Positions 34,066 to 42,984 of a stretch of 64,000 nt of DNA are shown one piece after another. The position numbers were made by a program, and so were the translations under genes. The DNA comes from an uncultured Lentisphaeraceae bacterium (lineage in GTDB: Bacteria > Verrucomicrobiota > Kiritimatiellia > RFP12 > DVOR01): the NCBI GenBank assembly GCA_949288955.1, contig CASEMS010000003.1, forward strand, positions 1-64,000. The letters are read 5' to 3'. Positions within the stretch are counted from its first letter, which is position 1; the number at the start of each line of letters is the position of its first letter. The notes under the pieces were generated by a model. The model was not told where the DNA came from. It saw nothing but the letters and a program-made list of their open reading frames with translations, and searched no databases.

Positions 34066-35435
34066 TTCGCGATGTTCCCTTCTTGTTTGGAAAAGACGGC
34101 GAGCGCGCGGATGCGCGGCGTGGCCTTGGCCTGCGTGACGCGCAGGCGCACGGCGGAGAGGGTGCGGGGGGCGAACGTAACAATGCGCTTGTGGCCGATG
34201 TTCGTGCCCGTGGCGAGGGGCGCCCAGCCCCCCTCCGCCAAGCCCTCCAGCACATAGGCCAAGACGCGCTCGCCGCCGGTCAGATCCTCCTGGAGGATGG
34301 CGCGGTCGAGGGTGGCCGGCGCGCCGAGGCGCACCTCCACCGTCTCCCCTTCCCCGGCGGCGGAGGCGAGGGGCGTGCCATACCGCGCGCGGATGGCGGC
34401 GCCGAACTCGGCCAATCGGCGGCAGTCGGCCTCGGGCACCAACCCACGGTCGTCGATGACGACGCCGAGGAGCATGTTGGTGTTGCGCCCGACGGTCTCC
34501 TCGTATTTCCGCATCAGCTGGGGCACGGTGAAGAGGCGGTCGTCCTGCCCCGCCTTCCAGAACCAGCCGCCCTGGAAGGCGGCGTTGTGGCGGAGGGTGA
34601 AATCGGCCTCGCCGGGGCACCAACGCGACGCGGCGGGGTCGCCGTGCAGCCCTTCGATGACGCGCGTGCCGTCGGCCTTGGTGGTCTCGGCGCAGGTCGC
34701 CCAGCAAGGGTCGGGCGCGGTGCCGGTCTCGTTGCCCACCCAACGGATCAGGTGCGGGTGGCTGGGCGGGCCCTGGAAGGCGATGGCCTGCGGCTGGAGT
34801 TCGCGCAACAGCGCGGCGACGTCCGCGCCGCCTTCCTTGCGGGCGAGGACGCCGCCATCGAACCAGATCTCGAAGAGCGGGCCGTAGTTCGTCCAGAGCT
34901 CGCGGAGCTGGGTCTCGACGATGGCGTTGTACTGCGCCTGGGTCACGGGGCCGCCGGGGCGGACGCGGCCGGGATTGTCCACCCAGAGGTAACCATTGGC
35001 GGTGGTGCTGGCATAGAGGCCGGGCTTGAGCCCCTCGCGGCGGCACGCCTCCACGAAGTCGCGCACGAGGTCGCCCTTGCCGCCCTGGTACGGGGAGTGG
35101 GCGATGCTGTAGGCGTGCGCCTTGGTGGGCCAGAGGCTGAAGCCGCTGCAATGCTTGGCCACCAACACCGCGTAGGTCGCGCCGAGGCTCTTGGCCGCGC
35201 GGATCCACTGCCCCACGTCCAGCGCCGTGGGGTTGAAAGTCTCCGCGGGCGGATGGGAACCCCACCTGCGCCAGTTGTAATCGGGCCGGAAGACCGGCAT
35301 ATCGAAGTGGAAGAGCACCCCGATCTCCGCCTCCGCCCAAGCCCGCTGCGCCGCGCTCGGCACAACGATCCCCGGCTCCGCCGCACAGGCCGCGGCGGCC
35401 AAACCCACTGTCAGCGCGAACGCACTCAAACGCAT
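34062..35435 (-). CDS. GH29 alpha-L-fucosidase
   Basis: A 457-residue secreted fucosidase with a Sec signal (1-18, ending CAA). Barrel motifs are GVLFHFDMPVF, YAVLVAKHCSGFSLW, DLVRDFVEACRREGLKPGLY and the nucleophile Asp in LFEIWFDGG (about residue 190). A C-terminal beta-sandwich (from about residue 350) ends the protein. AAAGGAG lies 8 nt before ATG 35435 and a possible -10 (TGGTAGTGT) at 35457-35465. First gene of the GH29-GH27 operon. Confidence 0.91.
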   Translation of the reverse strand: MRLSAFALTVGLAAAACAAEPGIVVPSAAQRAWAEAEIGVLFHFDMPVFRPDYNWRRWGSHPPAETFNPTALDVGQWIRAAKSLGATYAVLVAKHCSGFSLWPTKAHAYSIAHSPYQGGKGDLVRDFVEACRREGLKPGLYASTTANGYLWVDNPGRVRPGGPVTQAQYNAIVETQLRELWTNYGPLFEIWFDGGVLARKEGGADVAALLRELQPQAIAFQGPPSHPHLIRWVGNETGTAPDPCWATCAETTKADGTRVIEGLHGDPAASRWCPGEADFTLRHNAAFQGGWFWKAGQDDRLFTVPQLMRKYEETVGRNTNMLLGVVIDDRGLVPEADCRRLAEFGAAIRARYGTPLASAAGEGETVEVRLGAPATLDRAILQEDLTGGERVLAYVLEGLAEGGWAPLATGTNIGHKRIVTFAPRTLSAVRLRVTQAKATPRIRALAVFSKQEGNIAK

Positions 35436-35456
35436 GGCACACTCCTTTCGCCCCTC

Positions 35457-35465
35457 ACACTACCA
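35457..35465 (-). promoter_or_regulatory. Possible extended -10 of GH29 operon
   Basis: Minus-strand TGGTAGTGT, 21 nt before the start codon; hexamer TAGTGT is a weak match. Confidence 0.4.
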
Positions 35466-35541
35466 AACTTTGCCTTTCCCCACACGCGCCCCCCACCCCG
35501 CCCTCCTTCCTCTGCCCACACCCTGACGCACCCACGCAGCG

Positions 35542-35643
35542 TCAGCCCCTGACCCAAAGAGGATCAGCCCCTAGTCCAAGGTGGATCAGCCGCTGAGCCG
35601 AGGTGGATCGGCCGCTGAGCCGAGGAGGATCGGCCGATGATCG
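35542..35643. repeat. 22-nt periodic array E
   Basis: Units at 35542, 35564, 35586, 35608 and 35630, in the flipped orientation (TCAGCCGCTGA or TCGGCCGCTGA cores). It fills the divergent gap between GH29 and the GT39-like gene and ends 28 nt before the latter's -10. Confidence 0.9.
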
Positions 35644-35671
35644 TCGCCGGGCGAGGGGCGAGGAGGTTTTT

Positions 35672-35680
35672 TGGTATACT
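35672..35680 (+). promoter_or_regulatory. Extended -10 promoter, predicted leaderless
   Basis: TGGTATACT with only 8 nt to ATG 35689. No ribosome site is present. Confidence 0.68.
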
Positions 35681-35688
35681 GCGCGGAT

Positions 35689-37101
35689 ATGGGAAAGAGA
35701 GTCCGTTGGCTCGTGCAGGCGTTGGTGTTTGTGGTCGTGTTGGCCGCAGGCGCCTGGGTGCGCCTTGCGCATTTGGGTGCGCCGATGCCGATGCCGGACG
35801 AGGCGCCGGAACTGCTTGCCGCGGCGACGCGGGCGGAGGCGATGGCGCGGGTGCATTGGCCGGAAGGGGTGATGGCGCAGGTAACCCCCTTCCATGAGGC
35901 GGCGGCGTGTTGCGCGATGTTCCTGGGGCAGCATGAGGGGCCGGGCGGGGCGCGGAGCTATCGGCTCTTTGTCTTCGTGCTGTCGGCGCTGTTTCTGATC
36001 GGAATCCCGGCGTTGGGGCTGCGGCGGCGCGGCGGGGTCTTCGAGACGGCGGATGGGCCGCTGTGGGCGATGGCGTTCGCGGCGGCCGCGCCGGCGTTGG
36101 TGTGGCATGGGCAGATGTTCGGGCCGTTCGCGGGGCAGGCCTTCGCCTTCTTGGCGATGTTGGTGGCGGCGCGGGCCTATGCGCAGTGGCCGGGGTATTG
36201 CGCGGCGGCGGTGGTGGGCGCGTGCGTGGCGGTGGGGGTGGCGGTGGACGCGGATGTGCTGTGGGTGCTGGTGGCGTTGCTCCCGGCGTTGCTGGTGGGG
36301 GTGGGGTGGACGCGGCTGTGCCTCTATTGGCGGACGTCGCATGTGCTGATGGCGGTCGCGGTGGCGGTGGCGCTTTGCGCGGGGTTGGCGGAGCTGGGGA
36401 TGTGGGGCGGCGCGCCGGATCTGCCGCGTCTGCCGGGGGCGCCGACGGATTGGGTGCGTGAGCCTGCGTGGCGGGCGGTGTGGCTGTGCGCGGGGGGGCT
36501 GGGGGCGTTGGCGTGGGTGGGGCTGACGGTGTGGGGGGGCTGGAAGGCGAGCAGGCGGTGGGCGCGCCTCTTCTCGGTGGCTTTCCCGTGTTGCTTCGTG
36601 GGGTCGCTCTTCTTCGACCGCGGGGGGGCCTTCGCGGTGCCGTTGGCGGCGTTGTCGCCGCTGATGCTGGGGTTGGCGGTGTCCACGGTGCCTTCGCCGT
36701 GGGTGCGCGGGGTGTTGGGGATGGCGGCGGCGGCGTTTCTGACGGCGTGGACGACGTGGGCGTTGGCGGTGGCCTGGCGCGACGTGCCCGCGCGCGAGGC
36801 CCAGCGCGAGGCGGCGCGGACGCTTCTGGCGATTTCCGCGGAGACGCCCGAGCGGCAGGGGGTGCGCCTGCGGGTTGGGACGGATGACCCGCGGATGTGC
36901 GCGGCGGCGGTCTGGCCGCTGCGGACCTCGGCGCGGCACGTGGCCTATGGCGCGGTTACGGTCTGCGACGACGCGGACATCGTGTTGGTGGAGGAGGGGC
37001 GGTTGGCCGGCCTGCCGCCGGGGGTCTGGCGCTTGGTGCGCCCGGGGGTGATTGCGTTGGGCGAGGGGCGGAGCTTCCGCGCCTTGGCCCCGGAACCGTG
37101 A
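35689..37101 (+). CDS. GT39-like polytopic glycosyltransferase
   Basis: A 470-residue membrane protein with about ten helices and a ~100-residue C-terminal extracytoplasmic tail. The first loop has PMPDEAPELLAAATR, whose Asp-Glu matches the catalytic acidic pair of the PMT/ArnT-type GT39 fold. Such proteins often sit beside exosortases and may glycosylate PEP-CTERM cargo, so a protein or polyprenol-linked sugar transferase is plausible. The ORF could extend to an upstream TTG, but ATG 35689 sits at the predicted transcription start. Followed after 20 nt by the exosortase. Strongly G-ending codons. Family assignment is moderate. Confidence 0.68.
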   Translation: MGKRVRWLVQALVFVVVLAAGAWVRLAHLGAPMPMPDEAPELLAAATRAEAMARVHWPEGVMAQVTPFHEAAACCAMFLGQHEGPGGARSYRLFVFVLSALFLIGIPALGLRRRGGVFETADGPLWAMAFAAAAPALVWHGQMFGPFAGQAFAFLAMLVAARAYAQWPGYCAAAVVGACVAVGVAVDADVLWVLVALLPALLVGVGWTRLCLYWRTSHVLMAVAVAVALCAGLAELGMWGGAPDLPRLPGAPTDWVREPAWRAVWLCAGGLGALAWVGLTVWGGWKASRRWARLFSVAFPCCFVGSLFFDRGGAFAVPLAALSPLMLGLAVSTVPSPWVRGVLGMAAAAFLTAWTTWALAVAWRDVPAREAQREAARTLLAISAETPERQGVRLRVGTDDPRMCAAAVWPLRTSARHVAYGAVTVCDDADIVLVEEGRLAGLPPGVWRLVRPGVIALGEGRSFRALAPEP

Positions 37102-37121
37102 AGACGATGGGAGGGAATGAC

Positions 37122-38738
37122 GTGGCGAAGCGATTGATCCGGCATCTGCCGTTCGTCCTCTTCATGCTGGCGGCGCTGACGTGGCTGTGGCCGGCGATAA
37201 CCGGGACGCGGGGGACGATGACCGATGCCTCGCAGCATATGGAATATGTCTGGCTGGTGCCGTGCCTGGCGTTGGCGGTGCTGTGGGCGCGGCGCGACAG
37301 CGTGGTGCGCTCGCTGGGGCGCCCGGAACCGTTGTGGGCGTTGCCGCTGATCGTGCTCTCGGGGGCGTTGCTGTTCTTCGGGTTGCGCGGAGGGCAGACG
37401 CGCTTCCTCCAGGCCTCGGCGGTGTTGCTGCTGTTGGCGGCGCCGTTGGCGTGCTATGGGTGGCGGACGTTCCGGCTGACGTGGTTCCCGATCGTGCTCC
37501 TGGCCTTCGTGATGCCGGTGGGGTTCCTGGACAACTTCACGGTGCCGTTGCGGCGGGCCTCGGTGGCGGTGACGACGGTGATCCTGAATGGTTTGGGCGT
37601 GGGCGTGCAGCAGGTGGGCACGGCCATCGTCTCGACGGGCACGCCGCCCTTCCAGCTGGACGTGGCGGATCCGTGCAGCGGCATCCGGTCGCTGGTGGCC
37701 CTGTTCGTCGGCACGGCGGCCTACGGCGCGTTCGCGCTGCGGGGGGTATGGCGGCGGTGGGCGCTGTTTTTGGCGAGCGTGCCGATCGCCTTCCTGGGGA
37801 ACGTCCTGCGGCTGTTGCTGACGGCGCTGACGTGCAAGTGGATGGGGCAGTCCGCGGGGATGACGCTCCACGACAACGCCCTCTTCATCGTGGCGCCCAT
37901 CTATGCGCTCTGCGTCTTCGGCTTGGCCGATTGGCTGCGCCGGGGGGATGCGCCCAAGCCGACGGAGGATGAGGCGCCCGCCGAGGCCAAGAAGCCCGCC
38001 CGGCGGTGGGCGGTGGCCGCGGTGGCGGTAATCGCGTTGGCGCTGCCGGGCTTCCGCCATTGGGCGGGGGAGATGCCGCCGTTGGAGTATGAGAGCGACG
38101 CCTTCCTGAACAAATCCTTCGCCCATCTGCCGGGGGCGGTGAGCCATTACCCGTGGTTCTGTCAGGATCGCGCCTGCCTGTGGTCGCAGGATTTCGCGGA
38201 GGACGAGACGCCCCCGGCGGAGTGCCCGCGCTGCGGCGGGGAGGTGCGGCGCGTGAGCCGCGCGGAGCTGGACATCCTTCCGGCGGACACGCAGTCGCGC
38301 AAGGTAACCTACCAATTGGCGAATGGCGACGTCTTCACGGTGGCGTTGGTGGTGGCGGGGCGCAGCCGCCTCTCCATCCACCGCCCGGAGCTGTGCCTGC
38401 CGGCCCAGGGATTCGTGATGAGCGAACGGGAGGTGCGCCCAATCCTGCCAGGGTTGCCGATGGCCTGTTTCTCGCTCAGCCGCAAGGGGCAGACGCGCAC
38501 GAGCGGCTTCGCCTACGTCTTCCTCAACTCGCGCGGCGCCACGTGCTCCAACCTCCGCCGCGTGGTGGGCGACAGTCTGGAGCGTTCGCTCCGGAACCGC
38601 ATCCAACGGTGGGCAATGGTTACGGTGAGCTGCCCGCAGCACGACTTCCAGACGCCCGAGGGCGAGGAGGCGTTGCGTCGCTTCATGGCCGAATGGTGGC
38701 CCACGGTCTGGGCCGCCGGGGAGCCGCCCCATGAGTGA
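37122..38738 (+). CDS. Exosortase fused to an EpsI domain with a zinc-ribbon-like insert
   Basis: A 538-residue protein. Residues 1-~280 are an eight-helix exosortase with the sortase-like triad: Cys185 in DPCSGIRSL, Arg230 in GNVLRLLL and His250 in LHDNALF. It would process PEP-CTERM proteins such as that encoded at 10173. After a Lys/Ala-rich linker and one more helix, residues ~310-538 form an EpsI-like domain with HRPELCLPAQG (His420, Cys425). Within it lie Cys347, Cys352, Cys368 and Cys371 (CQDRAC ... CPRC), arranged like a zinc ribbon. GTG 37122 is chosen because GGGAGGG lies 6 nt upstream; ATG 37107 is an alternative. The next gene overlaps by 8 nt. Confidence 0.88.
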   Translation: MAKRLIRHLPFVLFMLAALTWLWPAITGTRGTMTDASQHMEYVWLVPCLALAVLWARRDSVVRSLGRPEPLWALPLIVLSGALLFFGLRGGQTRFLQASAVLLLLAAPLACYGWRTFRLTWFPIVLLAFVMPVGFLDNFTVPLRRASVAVTTVILNGLGVGVQQVGTAIVSTGTPPFQLDVADPCSGIRSLVALFVGTAAYGAFALRGVWRRWALFLASVPIAFLGNVLRLLLTALTCKWMGQSAGMTLHDNALFIVAPIYALCVFGLADWLRRGDAPKPTEDEAPAEAKKPARRWAVAAVAVIALALPGFRHWAGEMPPLEYESDAFLNKSFAHLPGAVSHYPWFCQDRACLWSQDFAEDETPPAECPRCGGEVRRVSRAELDILPADTQSRKVTYQLANGDVFTVALVVAGRSRLSIHRPELCLPAQGFVMSEREVRPILPGLPMACFSLSRKGQTRTSGFAYVFLNSRGATCSNLRRVVGDSLERSLRNRIQRWAMVTVSCPQHDFQTPEGEEALRRFMAEWWPTVWAAGEPPHE

Positions 38739-39048
38739 GGTGGAGGTGGCGGACACGCCGTTGGCGCGGATGCGTGGGCTGTTGGGGCGCGCGGGGCTGC
38801 CCCAAGGGCGGGCGTTGCTCATCGTGCCGTGCTCGGCCATCCATACGTTGGGGATGCGCTTCGCCATCGACGCGCGCTTCTTCGACCGGCAGGGTCGGCT
38901 GACGCGCCAGGCGCTGAATGTGCGCCCGGGGCGTTGGTGGGTCTGGGGCGGGTGGCGCGCGCACAGTGTGCTGGAGTGCGCGGCGGGCGACCCGACCTTC
39001 CAAGGGTGCGGGACGTTGGCGCAGGCCAGAGGGAAGGAGATGTCGTGA
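38731..39048 (+). CDS. DUF192 family protein
   Basis: A 105-residue DUF192 protein: ARMRGLLGR, the PCSAIHTLGMRFAIDARFFD core and a VLECAAG end are diagnostic. Many homologues are exported; this one has no signal peptide. It overlaps the exosortase by 8 nt and its stop overlaps the next GTG. Function of the family is not established. Confidence 0.85.
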   Translation: MSEVEVADTPLARMRGLLGRAGLPQGRALLIVPCSAIHTLGMRFAIDARFFDRQGRLTRQALNVRPGRWWVWGGWRAHSVLECAAGDPTFQGCGTLAQARGKEMS

Positions 39049-39839
39049 AGCTTTCGTTGATCACGGTCTGCTACGGCTCCGCGGACACGTTGCCCTCCGC
39101 GTTGGGAAGCGTCCTGCGCCAGCGCGGCGCGGATTATGAGTATCTGGTGGTCGATGGCGGCAGCCGCGACGCCACCGTCCCCCTCCTGCGGGAGTGGGAG
39201 CCGCGCTTCGAGGGGCGCCTGAAGTGGACGAGCGAGCCCGACCGCGGCCTCTACGACGCCATCAACAAGGGTATCGCCCGCGCCTCCGGCGACCTCATCG
39301 CCCTGCTCCATGCGGACGACATGCTTGATGGTGACGACATCCTGGCCCGTTGGTGCGCGCCATTCGCCGAGGATCCGACGCTCGACGCGGTCTATGGCGA
39401 CATCCGCTTCGTCCCGCAACAGGCGGCGGGGCGCGAAGCGCCCACAATGCGCTACTACTCCGGCGCGCGTTGGCGGCCGTGGATGTTGCGCTGGGGCTTC
39501 ATGCCGCCGCACCCGAGCTTCGCCATCCGCCGGGAGCGCTTCGCCGAGCTGGGCGGGTATCTGCCGGACGTCTTCCGTATCGCCGCCGACCACGAGCTGT
39601 TGGTGCGCTTTCTCTACAAGGCCCGTCTGCGCACCCGCTATCTGCCGCTCTGCACCACCGCCATGCGCCTGGGCGGCCTCTCCACCGATGGCCTCCGTGC
39701 GCGGATCCGCCTCAATCGGGAGATTGTCCGCGCCAACCGCATGAACGGCCTCTGGTGCTGTCTGCCCATGATGGCCCCGAAGTACGCCTACAAAGTCTTC
39801 GAGGTCATCCTGCCCCGTCTGCGGGGAGGGAAACGATGA
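39045..39839 (+). CDS. GT2 family glycosyltransferase
   Basis: A 264-residue GT-A glycosyltransferase of the WcaA type. LSLITVCYGSADTLPSALGS, VVDGGSRDAT, GLYDAINKGIARASGD and HADDMLDGDD (metal-binding D-x-D region) occupy residues 3-100. It has no membrane helices apart from a weak C-terminal hydrophobic stretch. GTG 39045 has GGAAGGAG upstream and overlaps the DUF192 stop as GTGA. Position between exosortase and PflA suggests envelope polysaccharide or protein glycosylation. Confidence 0.86.
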   Translation: MKLSLITVCYGSADTLPSALGSVLRQRGADYEYLVVDGGSRDATVPLLREWEPRFEGRLKWTSEPDRGLYDAINKGIARASGDLIALLHADDMLDGDDILARWCAPFAEDPTLDAVYGDIRFVPQQAAGREAPTMRYYSGARWRPWMLRWGFMPPHPSFAIRRERFAELGGYLPDVFRIAADHELLVRFLYKARLRTRYLPLCTTAMRLGGLSTDGLRARIRLNREIVRANRMNGLWCCLPMMAPKYAYKVFEVILPRLRGGKR

Positions 39840-40516
39840 ACCTGCGCATCCATTCCTACGAAAGCCTCGGCGCGGTCGATGGCCCGGGCATCCGCTTGGT
39901 CGTCTTCCTGCAAGGGTGCCCGCTCCGCTGCGTCTTCTGCCACAATCCCGACACGTGGCCCCTCACGGGCGGCACGGAGACGCCGGTGGACGAGGTGGTG
40001 CGCCGCGCCCTGCGGATGCGCCCCTATCTGGGCAAGGAGGGCGGCGTAACCTTCTCCGGGGGCGAGCCGCTCCTTCAGGCCGAGGCCGTCTTGGAGGCCA
40101 CCCGCGCCCTTCAGGCCCAGGGCATCCATGTGGCGCTCGACACCTCCGGCGCGGTCGACACGCCCGCCGCGTTGGCGCTTCTCGACGCGGTGGACTTGGT
40201 GTTGCTCGACGTGAAGAGCCCCACGCCCGAGGGCTTCCGCGCCGTAACGGGCGCCGACCCCCAACCTTATTGGAACGTGCTGGCCCACCTCCGCGCCACC
40301 CAGAAGCCGATCTGGGTCCGCCAGGTCGTCGCCAACGGGCTGAACGACACGCCCGCCGAGAAGGCCGCCACCCGTGCGCTGATCGACGGCCTCAATGTCC
40401 AACGCATCGACCGACTGCCTTATCATGAGTTAGGCGTTCACAAGTATGAGGCCCTCGGCATCCCTTACCGCGGCGCGCACCTGACGCCGCCCTCACCGGA
40501 GGCGCTCGCATGGTGA
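39836..40516 (+). CDS. pflA: Pyruvate formate-lyase activating enzyme
   Basis: A 226-residue radical SAM activase. The N-terminal SYESLGAVDGPGIRLVVFLQ and the cluster motif CPLRCVFCHNPDTW (C-x3-C-x2-C) are characteristic of PflA, which installs a glycyl radical on pyruvate formate-lyase. VTFSGGEPLLQ follows. Length fits the short PflA form without extra ferredoxin clusters. It overlaps GT2 as ATGA. No pflB or other glycyl-radical enzyme is in the window, so the partner is elsewhere; another glycyl-radical enzyme is possible. Confidence 0.9.
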   Translation: MNLRIHSYESLGAVDGPGIRLVVFLQGCPLRCVFCHNPDTWPLTGGTETPVDEVVRRALRMRPYLGKEGGVTFSGGEPLLQAEAVLEATRALQAQGIHVALDTSGAVDTPAALALLDAVDLVLLDVKSPTPEGFRAVTGADPQPYWNVLAHLRATQKPIWVRQVVANGLNDTPAEKAATRALIDGLNVQRIDRLPYHELGVHKYEALGIPYRGAHLTPPSPEALAW

Positions 40517-42081
40517 CCCCGGGCGGCGAGACCGAATCCCTCCAGGCCTACCGCGAGCGACTGCGCGATGCGGGCGCCGCCCCCGCCGCGCCCGGCGGCC
40601 TCCGGATGCCCAAGAAGCCCCGCCCCTTCAATCCCTATCGGATGTTGGCCGGCACCTTCGCCGCGCTCATCCTGGTGGGCACCTTCCTCCTCAGCACGCC
40701 TTGGGCGCAGGCCGACGGGCTGTGGGCGTGGGTGCGCCCCGGCGCGCCGTTCGCGTGGGGCGACTGCTGGAAGGCCTTGCTCGACAATCTCTTCATGGCC
40801 ACCTCCGCCTCCTGTGTTACCGGACTGGCGGTGGTCGACGTGCCCAGCACCTACAGTTTCTTCGGGCAGGCCGTCCTGCTCGGTTGCATCCAGTTGGGCG
40901 GCATCAGCTTGGTCACGCTGGGCACGATGATCGTGGCGATCCTCCTTGGGCGCGTCCCCTTCGGCGGGGAAAGGCAGCTGGTGCTCAGTTTCGGGCGCGA
41001 CCCCTCCGGGCACGCGGGGAGCCTGCTCTCGCAGACCTTCCGCTACGTCTTTGGCTTTGAGCTCACGGGCGCCTTCCTCCTCTTCCTGCGCTACCATTGG
41101 CACCACGGCTACGAACTCGGCCAAAGCCTTTGGTTCGCGCTCTTCCACGCCGTCAGCGCCTTCTGCAACGCAGGCATCTCGCTCCACTCCGAGAATCTCC
41201 TGGCCATGCGCGGCGACGTGCCGTACATGGTGGTCATCGCCCTTCTGGTCGTCGCCGGCGGCATCGGCTTCCTGGTCTTGTCCAACGTCTTCCAATATCG
41301 CTTCTGGCGGCGCGACCTGCGCGTCCGTGGGCGCATCTCGCTCCACTCCCGGCTTGTGCTCTGGATGTCGCTCATCCTCTGCGTCGGCGGCGGGCTCCTC
41401 TTCACCGTGCTGGAATGGAACGGCTCCCTGCGCCTCGACGACGGCCCCGGCCTCTGGGCCACCCTCACCGCCGGCGACTGGGCCCGTCTCCCCACCGCCC
41501 TCCACGCCGACATCGAGGAAGCCGTCGCCGGCTTCGCCCAGGCCGTCTTCTTCCGCACCGCGGGCTTCAACGCCATCCCGATGGATCAGGTCTCCTCCCC
41601 CGCCAACGTCCTCTCCGTCCTGCTCATGCTCGTGGGCGGCGCCCCCGGCTCGATGGCCGGCGGCATCAAGACCACCACGCTCCTGGTCGTCCTCCTCACC
41701 ATCCGCGCCTACATCCGCGGCAACCCGTGGGTGCAGATCCACCGCCGCACGATCCCCGACCCCATCTGCCGCGAGGCGATGGTCATCCTCTTCTATTACC
41801 TTGCCATCGTCTTCCTCTTCTACTTCGTCCTGCTCTTCACCGAGCGTCCCCTCATCGCCGACCGCGGGGAGTTCGCCCTCTTCTACGAGGTCTCCTCCGC
41901 CGTCGGCACCGTCGGCGTCACCCTCAATGCCACGCCGCTCCTCACCCCCATTGGCCGCTTCCTCATTGCCCTGGCCATGTTCATTGGCCGTATCGGCCCC
42001 ATCTCCCTTGCCCTCATGATGGCCTCCCGGGACGTCAAGCGCCACATCCGCTACCCCGAGGAAACCATCACCGTGGGCTGA
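40510..42081 (+). CDS. Potassium uptake channel subunit (KtrB/TrkH family)
   Basis: A 523-residue membrane protein with the four M1-P-M2 repeats of SKT cation transporters. The four filter loops are visible: SCVTGLAVVD, FCNAGISLHS, FFRTAGFNAIP and AVGTVGVTL. It should take up K+ (or Na+-coupled K+) with a cytoplasmic KtrA/TrkA ring not encoded here. The first ~40 residues are an unusual soluble extension; a start at an internal ATG (40606) would give the standard N-terminus. ATG 40510 overlaps pflA by 7 nt. Hairpin downstream. Confidence 0.9.
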   Translation: MVTPGGETESLQAYRERLRDAGAAPAAPGGLRMPKKPRPFNPYRMLAGTFAALILVGTFLLSTPWAQADGLWAWVRPGAPFAWGDCWKALLDNLFMATSASCVTGLAVVDVPSTYSFFGQAVLLGCIQLGGISLVTLGTMIVAILLGRVPFGGERQLVLSFGRDPSGHAGSLLSQTFRYVFGFELTGAFLLFLRYHWHHGYELGQSLWFALFHAVSAFCNAGISLHSENLLAMRGDVPYMVVIALLVVAGGIGFLVLSNVFQYRFWRRDLRVRGRISLHSRLVLWMSLILCVGGGLLFTVLEWNGSLRLDDGPGLWATLTAGDWARLPTALHADIEEAVAGFAQAVFFRTAGFNAIPMDQVSSPANVLSVLLMLVGGAPGSMAGGIKTTTLLVVLLTIRAYIRGNPWVQIHRRTIPDPICREAMVILFYYLAIVFLFYFVLLFTERPLIADRGEFALFYEVSSAVGTVGVTLNATPLLTPIGRFLIALAMFIGRIGPISLALMMASRDVKRHIRYPEETITVG

Positions 42082-42098
42082 CGCGCCCGCCCCGGCAC

Positions 42099-42118
42099 CG
42101 CGCCCTTTCCCGGGCGCG
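42099..42118 (+). terminator. Hairpin after ktrB-like gene
   Basis: 7-bp stem CGCGCCC / GGGCGCG with TTTCCC loop. No T run follows, so termination is uncertain. Confidence 0.4.
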
Positions 42119-42141
42119 CTTGGTTGGGCAAGGCATAAGTG

Positions 42142-42150
42142 TGGTATCAT
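42142..42150 (+). promoter_or_regulatory. Extended -10 promoter of lgt, predicted leaderless
   Basis: TGGTATCAT with 6 nt to ATG 42157. An upstream in-frame GTG (42139) would lie before the transcription start. Confidence 0.68.
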
Positions 42151-42156
42151 GAGGCC

Positions 42157-42984
42157 ATGCACTCGGAATTGTTCACACTCTTCGGCTTCCACCTCCAGAT
42201 GTACGGGCTGTGCCTGGCATTGGGATTCGTGCTCTGCTATTGCCTGGCGCGGCGTTTGGCGCGGCTGACGGGGCGGGATCCGGGCGAGGTGGACACGCTG
42301 ATCATGGTGGCGGCCGTGTGCGGGGTGATTGGCGCGCGGGCGGTCTACGTGGCGCAGAACTGGGGGGAGCAGTTCGCGGGAGACCCGTTGGCGGCCTTCC
42401 GCATCTGGCAGGGAGGGTTGGTCTTCTACGGCGGCTTCATCGCGGCGACGCTGGGCATCGTGGCGTATGGGCTGATCCGACGGGCGGAACCGTTGCGGAG
42501 CCTGCTGGATTTCTGCGCGGTCTTCGTGCCGTTGGGGCACGCCTTTGGGCGGGTGGGGTGCTTCTTCCACGGGTGTTGCTTCGGCGGCGTGGGGGGCGGG
42601 GCGCTGGGCGTGCGCTTCCCGCACGGCTCGCCGGCGTGGCGGCACCAGGTGGAGGCGGGGCTGATCGGGCCCTACGCGCCGCAGTCGCTGCCGGTGTGGC
42701 CCACGCAGCTCATCGAGGCCGCCGGGTGCGCGCTCCTTTTCGTGGCGCTCTGGTGGCTCTACCGCAGGCAACGGCGGTGGGCGGGGCTCTGCTGCGGGGC
42801 CTATGCGGTGGCCTACGCGGCGCTGCGCTTCGCGGGCGAGTGCCTGCGCGACGACCCTCGGGGGGATTTCCATTTCGGGCTGAGCTTCAGCCAATGTGTG
42901 TCCGTGGGCCTGCTCCTGGTGGGCCTCGGCTTCCTTGTCATGGCATTCCGGGAGAGCAAGCATGGAACAGAAGACGGTCGATGA
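42157..42984 (+). CDS. lgt: Prolipoprotein diacylglyceryl transferase
   Basis: A 275-residue inner-membrane enzyme that transfers diacylglyceryl from phosphatidylglycerol to the lipobox Cys. About seven helices; IWQGGLVFYGGFIAA and the Lgt signature HAFGRVGCFFHGCCFGG are clear, with the essential Arg in the latter. Served substrates in this window include the lipoproteins at 2841, 15890, 46214 and 47912. No Shine-Dalgarno, consistent with a leaderless transcript. Overlaps the LUD gene by 23 nt. Codons are strongly G-ending. Confidence 0.93.
   Translation: MHSELFTLFGFHLQMYGLCLALGFVLCYCLARRLARLTGRDPGEVDTLIMVAAVCGVIGARAVYVAQNWGEQFAGDPLAAFRIWQGGLVFYGGFIAATLGIVAYGLIRRAEPLRSLLDFCAVFVPLGHAFGRVGCFFHGCCFGGVGGGALGVRFPHGSPAWRHQVEAGLIGPYAPQSLPVWPTQLIEAAGCALLFVALWWLYRRQRRWAGLCCGAYAVAYAALRFAGECLRDDPRGDFHFGLSFSQCVSVGLLLVGLGFLVMAFRESKHGTEDGR

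Noticed and set aside
35671-35673. TTG as start of the GT39-like gene
   Set aside because: It overlaps the promoter's extended -10; ATG 35689 begins a normal membrane N-terminus.
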